A stretch of DNA of 64,000 nt from Cololabis saira (taxonomy: Eukaryota > Chordata > Actinopteri > Beloniformes > Belonidae), in assembly GCF_033807715.1 (NCBI RefSeq), contig NC_084592.1, forward strand, positions 23,011,501 to 23,075,500. The letters are read 5' to 3'. How positions within the stretch are numbered: the first letter of the stretch is position 1; every line of letters starts with the position of its first letter. A program made the translations under genes and the position numbers. This document shows positions 55,067 to 64,000 of this stretch, piece by piece. The notes beneath the pieces are model-generated. The model made no database searches and was not told the origin of the DNA. It saw only the letters and a list, made by a program, of their open reading frames with translations.

Positions 55067-56319
55067 GACTACGTTTACATGCACTCAATAACCCTTTTAA
55101 AACCCGAATATTGGCAATAACCCGAATTTGCACGGCCATGTAAACACTTTAAATAACCCGAATTTGCTCATATTCCGGTTTTTAAAAACCCGAATATTAC
55201 CCCTGGGTTACTCCTTTTAAAACCCGAATATTCAGTCATATAAACGCCAAATGGAATATCCCAACCAAACGGAACAGGAATTTGTTTTCTGCGCACGCGG
55301 AACACACACACAAGCACGCAAGTGTGCGTATTTAAAAATACAGCGGGAGCAAAACTTAGTTTGATTTACTTTATTTCAACTTTTACATTAATCAAACCCA
55401 TCGAAGTCTCATCCTCTGTGTCTGCATTAAAGAGCTCCGCTAAATCAGCTGTGCCAGTCCGAATTCCTCCCTGTCAGAGTCTCTTTCCGTGCCGCGCCTC
55501 GGAATGCTTTTGCAAAAGCTCGCAAAATAGTCCCAGCAGACACCTTAGCCCACGGATTAACAATCTATCTGCAAACTGTGGCGTAACTTGCCAGGCGCTG
55601 CACTCCTGGTGAAACTGTGTTCCCCCTCAGTCATCCATCGCTTCCACGCCGCTGCAGCCTTAAGGCTGATTTATGGTTCCGCGTTAAACCGACGCAGAGC
55701 CACGCCGTAGTTTACGTAACCTCCGGCGTAGGCTCTGCGTCGATTTAACGCGGAACCATAAGGCTTCACTTTGAACGCCGGTTCACACCGACGTCCAGCG
55801 ATTGGAGTTCCTTCGTCAGACCTCCCGGAATAACAGCAAGCATAGCGTTCATATTTTTGACTTCTTTTTTTACACTGTCTGTGTGAGATGGGTGTGCATA
55901 GAGTCACAGATCAGCAGCGATGGTGATGTGTGGAAAAAAACACCGGGTCGCTGCAAACATACACCTGCCTCAGCCACTCATCATCATCCCTTCATCCATC
56001 CAGCCCTTTTTGAACATTTTGGCATTTGTGGACGGTAGAAAGTACCGGGGATAGCGAGATTTACATGAAGTTGAGAGAAAAGTTGCGCGAAGCAGCATTT
56101 GTTTTGAATTTGGATACAGGAAGAAGAAGCGGAAATGATGGGAATTGCGTCATCACGTTCTCCGCGCGTCGCTGGTTTGATCCAGATATCCCGAATGATT
56201 AATTACCATGTATACAGGGATAACCCTGTTTGCTCACGCATGTAAACGGAATATTCTGAATGTTTCAGTAACCGGAATATTAGCAATAACCCGAATTTTG
56301 ACTGCATGTAAACGTAGTC
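55067..56319. mobile_element. TIR DNA element inserted in the Tc1 transposase
   Basis: Ends GACTACGTTTACATGCAC and, in reverse complement, GACTACGTTTACATGCAG. Sub-terminal AATAACCCGAATWT motifs are repeated at both ends. The junction can be read as an ATT duplication with GACTACG ends or a CATTG duplication with ACTACG ends; removing the insert restores the Tc1 sequence in either case. It is 1253 bp with no recognisable transposase. The interior holds the MITE at 55671-55761. Confidence 0.85.
55671..55761. mobile_element. Palindromic GC-rich MITE
   Basis: Arms TTATGGTTCCGCGTTAAA, then CCGACGCAGAGCC, and their near-perfect inverse GGCTCTGCGTCG, then ATTTAACGCGGAACCATAA, face each other across about 20 bp. 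It is a strong cruciform-forming unit. A related fragment lies at 30461-30560. Confidence 0.8.
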
Positions 56320-57290
56320 ATTGACATTGTTGTCATCAAGCCATTTTTTACCTATTTTGGCAGTATGCTTAGGGTCATTGTCCATTTGCAACACCCATTT
56401 CCGTTTTACCTTCCTGGATGATGTCTTGAGATGTTAACTTCATTTAAAGTTCTTTTTTCATGATGTTGTCTATTTTATGAAGCACTCCGCTTCCTGCTGG
56501 AGCAAAACAGCTCCACAACATGATACTGCCACCTCTGTTTTTCACAGTCGGTATGATGTTCTAAAAGCTTCCCCCTTTTTTCTTCCAAATGTAACGTTGT
56601 TCATTATGGCCAAACAGCTCAATTTTAGTTTCAACAGACCACAGCACATGTCGCCAGAACTTAAGGTCTTTGTCTTAGTGTCTTTTTGCAAACTTGAATC
56701 TGGCTTTTTTTATGTTTCCTTTGGAGTAATGGCTTCTTTCACGCTGAGTGGCCTTTTAGCTCATTTCAGTGCAGGCCTTGTTTCACCGAGGATAATGACT
56801 CTTTCTAACCAGCTTCATCCAGTATCTTCACATGGTCTTAAGCTTTTGTTCTGGGGTTGATTTTCACGTTTTGGACCAAAACACGTTAATCTCTGGGACA
56901 CACAGCCAGTCTCCTTCCTGAGTGGTATGACATTCCCATGATGTTTATATGTGCTATGTTTATAATTGCTTGAACAGATTAATGTGATACTTTCACACAT
57001 CTGGAAATTGCATCCATGGATGAATCAGACTTGTGGAGCTCCACGATTCTGCACTGATTATGGCCGATTTCTTTTGATTTTCCCATGATTTCAGACAAGG
57101 ATGCAGAGTGTTTGATGTGTGGCCTTAAAATACATCCCCAGGTGTGCATTCAATTAACACACATGTTGTCAATTAAGTTATCAGGAGCTTCCAAACCCCA
57201 AATCATCATCTGGGCTTAACCACATTATTTAAAGACATAGTCCTTTTTGTGTATGTAAACATTTGACCTCAAAGAAAGTGACAATTCTCT

Positions 57291-57507
57291 AAGAACTTCC
57301 TCTGATGAAAACTCAATTTTATCACATGATTTGTTTCAACCTCTTAAGCATGGATTTTACCAGTTTTGACAACTCTTTGACCATCATGTCAGAACACCCA
57401 CATCAAAAAGTCGAGCGAGTCACTTCCTGTTGCGACTAGGTAAATTTGTAATCAAACCGCCTAAACCGAGACCAAGACACTACCAAGACCAGAGAGTATC
57501 AAGACTA
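57291..57507. other. Unrecognised sequence with GAGACCAAGAC motifs
   Basis: 57465-57500 holds ACCGAGACCAAGACACTACC-type repeats. They continue at 59613-59670 on the far side of the next nested elements, so those elements inserted into this short motif repeat. Confidence 0.5.
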
Positions 57508-57997
57508 AAGCCTGGGATATACTTGCAGTTCAGAACGCGTATGCGTACGCATCATGGCCGCCACGCGTATCCTGCGTTCATTTGACGCGTCGACGTGCAC
57601 GTTCTCAAAAAGACACTGAACGCGTAAGCGACCTGCAGTTCTCGCTCTGCCCGCGAGTGGCGCTGGTCCCGGTCAGATACCAGCTGGCCACAAGTGACGG
57701 CGCCAAGGTCGCTGGGGCCGTTTCCTTTGCAGAGATCGCAACCAAAGCAATGTTATAATCTCCTACATCATTCAATGGTGTCATGTAAACTTGTTCGTTA
57801 TTCTAATCTGTTACTGCTACTACTGCTGCTACTACCGCTACTACTAAATATTTAATCACTTTTCCAACCGTTGCTCTGCTTACTGCCCCCAATCGGTGAC
57901 CGCCGGTACGACGCACTCTCCTCGCGTACTACGCTGCTGTTGGTGGTGCACAGGAACGGACGTGAACGGACGCAAACGCAAGCACCAACAGCAAGTA

Positions 57998-59598
57998 CAG
58001 TGCCTTGCGAAAGTATTTGCCCCCCTTGAACTTTGTGACCTTTTGCCACATTTCAGGCTTCAAACATAAAGATATAAAACTGTAATTTTTTGTGAAGAAT
58101 CAACAACAAGTGGGACACAATCATGAAGTGGAACGAAATGTATTGGATATTTCAAACTTTTTTAACAAATAAAAAACTGAAAAATTGGGCGTGCAAAATT
58201 ATTCACCTCCCTTAAGTTAATAGTTTGTAGCGCCACCTTTTGCTGCGATTACAGCTGTAAGTCGCTTGGGGTTTGTCTCTATCAGTTTTGCACATCGAGA
58301 GACTGAATTTTTTGCCCATTCCTCCTTGCAAAACAGCTGGAGCTCAGTGAGGTTGGATGGAGAGCGTTTGTGAACAGCAGTTTTCAGTTCTTTCCACAAA
58401 TTCTCCATTGGATTCAGGTCTGGACTTTGACTTGGCCATTCTAACACCTGGATATGTTTTTTTGTGAACCATTCCATTGTAGATTTTGCTTTATGTTTTG
58501 GATCATTGTCTTGTTGGAAGAAAAATCTCCGTCCCAGTCTCAGGTCTTTTGCAGACTCCATCAGGTTTTCTTCCAGAATGGTCCTGCATCTTCCCATCAA
58601 TTTTAACCATCTTCCCTGTCCATGCTGAAGAAAAGCAGGCCCAAACCATGATGCTGCCACCACCATGTTTGACAGTGGGGATGGTGTGTTGAGGGTGATG
58701 AGCTGTGTTGCTTTTACGCCAAACATAACGTCTTGCATTGTTGCCAAAAAGTTTGATTTTGGTCTCATCTGACCAGAGCACCTGCTTCCACATGTTTGGT
58801 GTGTCTCCCAGGTGGCTTGTGGCAAACTTTAAACGACACTTTGTATGGATATCTTTAAAAAATGGCTGTCTTCTTGCCACTCTTCCATAAAGGCCAGTAT
58901 TGTGCATTGTTGTCGTATGGACAGAGTCTCCCACCTCAGCTGTAGACCTCTGCAGTTCATCCAGAGTGATCATGGGCCTCTTGGCTGCATCTCTGATCAG
59001 TCTTCTCCTTGTATGAGCTGAAAGTGTAGAGGGACGGCCAGGTCTTGGTAGATTTGCAGTGGTCTGACACTCCTTCCATTTCAATATTATTGCTTGCACA
59101 GTGCTACTTGGGGTGTTTAAAAGCTTGGGAAATATTTTGTATCCAAATCCAGCTTTAAACTTCTCCACAACAGTATCTCGGACCTGTCTGGTGTGTTCCT
59201 TGTTTTTCATGATGCTCTCTGTGCTTTAAACGGACCTCTGAGACGATCACGGTGCAGGTGCATTTATACGGAGATGTGATTACACACTGGTGGATTCCAT
59301 TTATCATCATTAGTAGTTTAGGTCAACACTGGATCATTCAGAGATCCTCACTGAACCTCTGGGCAGAGTTTTCTGCACTGAAAGTAAAGGGGGTGAATAA
59401 TTTTGCACGGCCACTTTTTCAGTATTTTATTTGTTAAAAAAGTTTGAAATATCCAATACATTTCGTTCCACTTCATGATTGTGTCCCACTTCTTGATTCT
59501 TCACAAAAAATTACAGTTGTATATCTTTATGTTTGAAGCCTAAAATGTGGCAAAAGGTCACAAAGTTCAAGGGGGCCAAATACTTTCGCAAGGCACTG
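57998..59598 (-). mobile_element. Complete-ended Tc1-like transposon, 1601 bp
   Basis: CAGTGCCTTGCGAAAGTATT opens both ends in inverted orientation, flanked by TA at 57996-57997 and 59599-59600. The inverted repeats extend about 210 bp and remain nearly identical, with only scattered differences and a short indel, which suggests recent insertion. The transposase on the minus strand has one main frame break. Confidence 0.95.
58217..59210 (-). pseudogene. Tc1-like transposase with one frame break
   Basis: From the ATG at 59210 on the minus strand: MKNKEHTRQVRDTVVEKFKA begins the first helix-turn-helix, PRPGRPSTL (residues 54-63) is the GRPR-like linker, and [13 protein letters not shown] holds the first catalytic aspartate (residue 148). 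The frame is intact to about residue 206 ([10 protein letters not shown], near 58590) and then shifts. The second frame continues [18 protein letters not shown] with the second aspartate, and [14 protein letters not shown] with the glutamate. The aspartate-to-glutamate spacing is 34, the DD34E signature of Tc1. It ends KGGATNY at 58217. The lost bases at the junction look like a short deletion of a few codons plus a frame change. Total length is close to the usual 340 residues. It is non-functional as it stands but otherwise well preserved. Confidence 0.93.
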
Positions 59599-59612
59599 TA
59601 TATCTGTGGCTT

Positions 59613-61332
59613 TAGACCAAGTCAAGACCGAGACCAGTTCAGCTCAAGCCCGAGACCAAAAAAAAACCTAGTTATTTTGTCGTCTTGCGTGAGTTGTAGA
59701 AGATAAGCACCATCCTGCGTTCAGGTGCTTAGTTTACATATGAGGTTGTATTCAACTGTATGCACAATAGAACAGACAGTGGATGTGTTATGTGTGAACT
59801 CACTATAAATGTTTTCATCAATTAGCTGACATCAAATATGTGTTGAAAATGCACTACAGCTGTTTACACTATTTGAGGATTGACTTGAGTGCTTTTAAGG
59901 ATTGACATGACTATTAACTAGTCACAAAGTCATCTAACAAAATAACCAGCCTCCAACACCCCCTTCAACCTCAGAAAAGTCTAATGAATAGTAAATGTTA
60001 CTTATTTAAAGTACTTCATTTGTAGATGAAACGTGAATTTTAATAATAAAGATACACACAATTATCGACTTGAAATTGCATTATTTACCATTATAGTAGC
60101 CAAATTACACTGTATATCAGCATCACTGAAATGGCATAGATAGACCTAATGCTTAATCAATCACAACGATATGCAAATATTATTCAAAGGCCAATGATGC
60201 CATATATTTCTTTAAAAAATGGCCATTATAAACACAATACTGTAATTAAATAAAGACACACATGCAGATGCACCAAAACATGCATTTAATCAAATGCAAA
60301 ATACAAATAATTATAAACTATACATTAACAAGCGGAACAACTGGTGATCACAATATTCTGTCACCTTGGTGTGTGCAATGGCATCTCACTTATCCGATTC
60401 TGAGACAAGAGGAGTCTGAGATACCCATATTTTTAAAATTGTAAATTTATCACAATATTGATAAAATATAGATGTGTCCAGACTTTCACGGTCCACCCTG
60501 TCATGAAAAGATTGATGACGGGGTGGACTGTGACAGTATGGATGTTTAGCTTAGTTTAGTTTAGCTTCTGCTAGCAAAGCTATTCAGTATTGGAGGCGAC
60601 TGTTTATAAATATATATATGTGATATCTGATTCTTTTTAAATATTAATAAATATTTCACCATGACAGTGTTGACACGTGAAGCTTGAACATATCCAACTA
60701 CAAACGCAATATGATGAAAATTAGAAAATATAAGGCAGGAATTGATGTATTTGTGGCAGTTAAACCAACTTCCACTGATTAAAGACCAAATGGTGTTGAT
60801 GATGTTATTAATTAGTTGATCTATTAAATGGTCAGTTACCCCATAACAACAGGGTGGACAGTTGTTTCAGCCTGCCAACATTTTTAAAACTATTAAAAAA
60901 ATGAAATATAAATAATCAAATTTACTAATGTGAGGAACAATAAGGAAATATAAAAAGTGTTTTATTGTTGTGTCCTTTCACCACTTTTTGCATTCACACA
61001 GAGTGAGAAGAGTCGAATGAAAGAAAATTTCAATTTCAGTTCAGTTCAGACCTCCAACCAGATCTTTCTCTCTCACCTACCACCACTTTGTCTTCCCTAA
61101 CAGCCATCATGGAAAGTGATCTCGTCATCCACTTCTGCAAAATCAACCTCTCTACCTGCCCACATGCATATTTGTAACTATAGCAATAAAAGAAGAGATA
61201 ACATACCAAACCAACAGTATCATGACAGTTACCTCAGGAACTAGAGTCGTTAGTTAGAATCGTTGGATTGTCCTCCTCACATATGTTTCACCATGTTTAT
61301 TTGCATGTGCATAAAGAATGTTATTGACCAGG
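59613..61332. other. Mostly unrecognised non-coding stretch
   Basis: It starts with GAGACCAAG-type motifs to about 59670. The rest is unrecognised apart from a strong hairpin at 60486-60533. Confidence 0.4.
60486..60533. other. Hairpin with 19-bp arms, 10-nt loop
   Basis: TCACGGTCCACCCTGTCAT (60486-60504) and ATGACGGGGTGGACTGTGA (60515-60533) pair at 17 of 19 positions; the two exceptions would be G-U wobbles in RNA. A further CAGGGTGGACAG lies at 60850-60861. It could be a transposon end, a small RNA precursor or chance. Confidence 0.75.
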
Positions 61333-61625
61333 TATGTTATATCCATTCATTTTCTGTGCTTGATCCATCCTGTTGAGCATCACGGGGAGCCTGGAGCCGA
61401 TCCCAGCCACCATCAAGCGGCAAGCAAAACACATCCAAAACAGGTCGCCAGACAAAGGACTGCACACAGACGTATGAGAAAAACAACCATGCAGACTATC
61501 TAGAATCACCAATCATTTGACTATGGATATTTTTGGACAATGGGAGGAGATTAAAGTACGGGGTGAACATGGAAACTGTCCCAGGAAGGGTTGAGCAGGG
61601 AATCAAACCAAGACTCTGGGCCAAA
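61333..61625. repeat. Dispersed fish repeat, longest copy in the window
   Basis: ATCCATTCATTTTCTGTGCT, GGGGAGCCTGGAGCCGATCC, then CAGCCACC, CAGGTCGCCAGACAAAGG, TTTTTGGACAATGGGAGGAG and GGGTGAACATGGAAACT follow the order of a very common fish interspersed repeat. Related pieces lie at 9008-9030, 11250-11335, 31783-31835 and 44093-44150. Confidence 0.6.
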
Positions 61626-63183
61626 ATGTACATGGATTTTGAAAGACTTTAGTATTGTTTCGTTTGAACATGCTTCAACTGATAATAATCAATGATTTTA
61701 CACTGCAGAAAGTGTAATATCTTGATCCACAAAAAAGCAAAAAAATTGTTAATATGACAAATTTGAAGGCTCTTAAAGTAATTTATGTTCATGTTTGCCT
61801 TTTAAAAATTGTGACACGCTTGTACTTAATGTTGTGTTAAACTGATTTGATGGTTGGTACATGAAGACTCAGACTGATGCTCAGTTTCTTTTTCATTGGC
61901 AGGCACAATTTGCATATCACCCCCTCAAAATAATGGCTGAAGTCATATTTTCTCAAGTTTTCATGAAACAGAAAAAAATTGAGCCAAATATTTGGTTTAG
62001 TTATTTTAGCTTTTTGAAAAACTGACATTATTTACAACCTAATAATAGTCACGAATAAATTAACAGAAACAATATTAATCAAAACATTATTGTAGTTCTG
62101 CAAGGTTTCCCGTTGTTGCCATGCTCTGATGTAAGAAGCTAAAAAGAAGTAATGAAAAAAAAGAAAGAAAATCAACATGCTTTTTTTCCCCCTGTGAGAT
62201 GTGTAGCTGTGTTGAGATAGGCTGCCAGTATCAAAGTATCTCATGTGTATCTTTATTACATGTAGGGAGAGGACAGTCACTCATCTGTGACTCAATTACA
62301 AGAAGAAAACAAAGGAGCAGTATGATCGGTTTTGTATGGGATCCACATCGCAATCATATTTGGCGCTTGTAAATTGAATTAGAGCGTAGGAATGGGAGCA
62401 GGTAAAAGGCAGACACAAGAGGGCTCTTTGCTCATCAAGACTAATTGTGTCTCCAAGTGACATAAAGGCTTGAATAGAGAAAGCGCTGCTGCAATCAGAC
62501 GGCTGTGTGCTTGTTCATCAGCTCAGAACCTTTCTGCACCATTGGCTCCTCTGTCTGAGACTATGACAACAGACGGAACTGCAGTGCACTGATTGCAACA
62601 GCAACCATCTAACAGTGTAGTTATTTTAGGCAGCACATTGGTCAAGAAAATACCACACAGAAAACAACATTTGTCAGGATAAATGAGTGGAGCCTGTCAC
62701 ATTTTTCAACACACAGTAGCTGATATCGGATGCCGACCTAATAAATAAAGTAGAGAAAAAGAAATATGAGTTACAGTTGTAATGCTTTATGATTATATCA
62801 TTAAATGTTGGACTTGAATCATTTTAACATGAGAGACAGCAGCATGGCTTATCTCATCTTACTGCAAAGCAAAACATGGTAGCACTAGGGGCTTTGGACA
62901 TGACTCTCTACGTTCCTCTTTTATTTTTAGAAGTTCTATTTATGCTGTTCTTTCTGCTTCACTGATTTGTACACTGTAGCTGAAGAGCCCAAAATGAACT
63001 CTCCACAAAGATACATAGTTTACAACTTGTGTAAACACACTGAACCTTGTAGAAGCCAAACTGAGTGCAAGAGGTAGACCTAACCAATGACAAACTTTCT
63101 TTGGTCTCATGCATACTTACATTTTACTACATGTTTAGGCCGTATACTGACAGTTTTACCTGTTTGTGTACTCTAATGACTAT
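61626..63183. other. Unrecognised non-coding stretch
   Basis: No gene. The 62330-62560 part is complex, balanced-composition sequence. Confidence 0.4.
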
Positions 63184-63765
63184 ATTACTTGACCACTCCG
63201 CCTCTACTTAGTCAACGACCGCACTGCTACAATATGCTACTAGACGAGCTATACCTGAAAAACGAGAACACGATCTGGCAACAATAGTTTCCTCACTTTC
63301 CTCAGCTTTTAAAGCGCTGGACAAAAAGCCGAACTCTTACCACTATTGCAGTATTGTAGAAAAATACAACTTTTTGAGATTCAGACTTTTTTGTTTTGAC
63401 TTGACTTTTTGACTTTTTTTTTGACTTGTTTTGTTTATGCCAAAGTTTGTTTACTTTATAAGATACTGCACGGTTTAGCTCCCCACCCCTAAATCAAACT
63501 GCTTTCTCAATTGCAGCAACAAAACAGTGCCATCCCTTCAAATATTTGATGTTAATGTTAAAAAATGGTTGAAAGACAGTCACATTACTTATGTTGTCAT
63601 TAAGGTCTGATAATGTCTCTCTGGTTGGCTATAAGCACTGGTCTGTCCTACAGGTGAATTTATTATTATAAATATTAATATTATTAATATAAATTATAAA
63701 ATTATTAATGAATTTCTGGAAGTTGAGTCTGATATATAATTTATAAAAAAAAATATTATTATTAT

Positions 63766-63766
<1 letters not shown>
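63184..63766 (-). repeat. Unclassified repeat, copy B of an inverted pair
   Basis: Reverse complement of 26507-26977 with an extra block of about 60 bp (around 63470-63530). The boundary ATTACTTGACCACTCCGCC at 63184 is the inverse of the right boundary of copy A. Confidence 0.8.

Positions 63767-63802
<36 letters not shown>
63766..63802. repeat. (AGT)n microsatellite, 12 units
   Basis: A pure AGT array beside an ATT run, at the AT-rich end of repeat copy B. Confidence 0.95.
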
Positions 63803-63803
<1 letters not shown>

Positions 63804-63939
63804 TAATTATTATCCTCGGGTATTGGTAAGAAATCGTGGGTATTTCACGGATTTTGTGAGATAAGGTTGTTTTTTTGTGGTTTTGTTAACTGGTAAAATA
63901 AAAATTGTCAGACTCAATTATTGTGACAGAGTCACAGCG

Positions 63940-64000
63940 CGCAGGCCGGGATTCGAACCTGTGACTGCAGGATGACTGTGTCCTCAGTATATGAGCCGCT
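63940..64000 (-). mobile_element. tRNA-like SINE head, cut by the window edge
   Basis: On the minus strand a canonical B box GGTTCGAATCC (63949-63959) is preceded by AGCGGCTCATATACTGAGGA and CACAGTCATCCTGCAG. The order resembles a tRNA-derived SINE. The T-arm stem does not pair well, so it is unlikely to be a functional tRNA. The 5' part lies outside the window. Confidence 0.5.

Larger units (their letters stand above)
54930..57085 (-). pseudogene. Tc1-like transposase relic, split by a DNA element
   Basis: On the minus strand the N-terminal start codes near the GATTTTCCCATGATTTC segment (about 57060-57085) and the frame is already broken between 57000 and 56400. Immediately right of the inserted element, QMDNDPKHTAKIGKKWLDDN (about 56325-56390) is the second catalytic aspartate region. 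The rest continues left of the insert as PVLNPIENV (about 55015-55045), which keeps the catalytic glutamate, and ends near LSGGMGQN-like sequence at 54930-54960. Stops and frame changes occur on both sides, so the gene was probably decaying independently of the insertion. The family normally encodes a protein of about 340 residues with a paired-like DNA-binding region and a DD34E catalytic domain. Confidence 0.75.
54822..57290 (-). mobile_element. Sleeping Beauty-like Tc1 transposon, split by another element
   Basis: The left end, CAGTTGAAACCAGAAGTCTA followed by CATACAC, sits after a TA (54820-54821). It corresponds to the outer direct repeat of salmonid-type Tc1 elements. On the right, GTGTATGTAAACATTTGACC (about 57250) is the inner direct repeat; the outer right end is not found, so this side is truncated or diverged. 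A degenerate transposase on the minus strand is interrupted by the TIR element at 55067-56319. Confidence 0.8.
57508..59612. mobile_element. TIR element split near its right end by a Tc1 transposon
   Basis: The left end is AAGCCTGGGATATACTTGC. The right end, after removing the Tc1 insertion and one TA, is AAGCCACAGATATACTTGC in reverse complement (16 of 19 matching). The outer flank is TA on both sides (57506-57507 and 59613-59614). Net length is about 502 bp. The interior is GC-rich with ACGCGT-type motifs and has no transposase. Confidence 0.7.

Noticed and set aside
63940..64000. A genuine tRNA gene with a canonical B box
   Set aside because: The T-arm stem does not pair properly and the sequence continues like a SINE; the 5' half is outside the window.

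Overview
The window looks like intergenic or intronic DNA from a ray-finned (teleost) fish. It is AT-rich and holds long dinucleotide and tetranucleotide microsatellites. Its interspersed repeats are a typical teleost mix: Tc1-like transposons (one Sleeping Beauty-like), many hAT elements, a Rex3-like LINE tail, a tRNA-derived SINE and several widespread fish repeat fragments. I find no host protein-coding exon, rRNA gene, functional tRNA gene or CRISPR array. Every open reading frame longer than about 120 codons is either a transposase remnant or a chance reading of a simple repeat or repeat DNA.

Layout. 1-13 kb: mostly unrecognised sequence with a fragment of a TIR transposon (1.9 kb), a non-autonomous hAT-like element (2.4-3.5 kb), a Rex3-like LINE end (4.7 kb) and a repeat mosaic (8.9-9.3 kb). 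13.4-17.0 kb: an end-to-end hAT transposon whose ZBED-type transposase keeps a visible exon-intron structure but is broken by stops, frameshifts and a second, nested hAT element. 17-25.6 kb: mostly unrecognised, with a tRNA-SINE, a MITE-like repeat and an (ACAG)n array. 25.7-36.4 kb: dense repeats, including a TA-flanked TIR element, two hAT elements lodged in CA/TA microsatellites, a repeat with a 139-bp internal tandem array split by a SINE-like insertion, a decayed Tc1 transposase and a LINE-like 3' end. 36.4-47.2 kb: mostly unrecognised. 47.3-53.6 kb: three hAT elements with perfect 8-bp target duplications; the middle one carries a GTF2IRD2/ZBED5-like (Charlie group) transposase fossil. 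54.8-59.6 kb: two transposon nests. In one, a Sleeping Beauty-like Tc1 is split by a TIR element that itself carries a palindromic MITE. In the other, a young Tc1 sits inside the terminal repeat of another TIR element. 59.6-64 kb: mostly unrecognised, ending with an inverted copy of the 26.5-kb repeat and a tRNA-like SINE at the edge.

These genes do not form a pathway. The interest lies in transposon history: nesting gives a relative order of insertion, and clean target-site duplications define element ends exactly. The best candidate for something undescribed is a short retroposed element defined by two insertions (32268-32686 and 49854-49892), each with a 14-16-bp target duplication. Family names come from recognising sequence and motifs, not from a database search.
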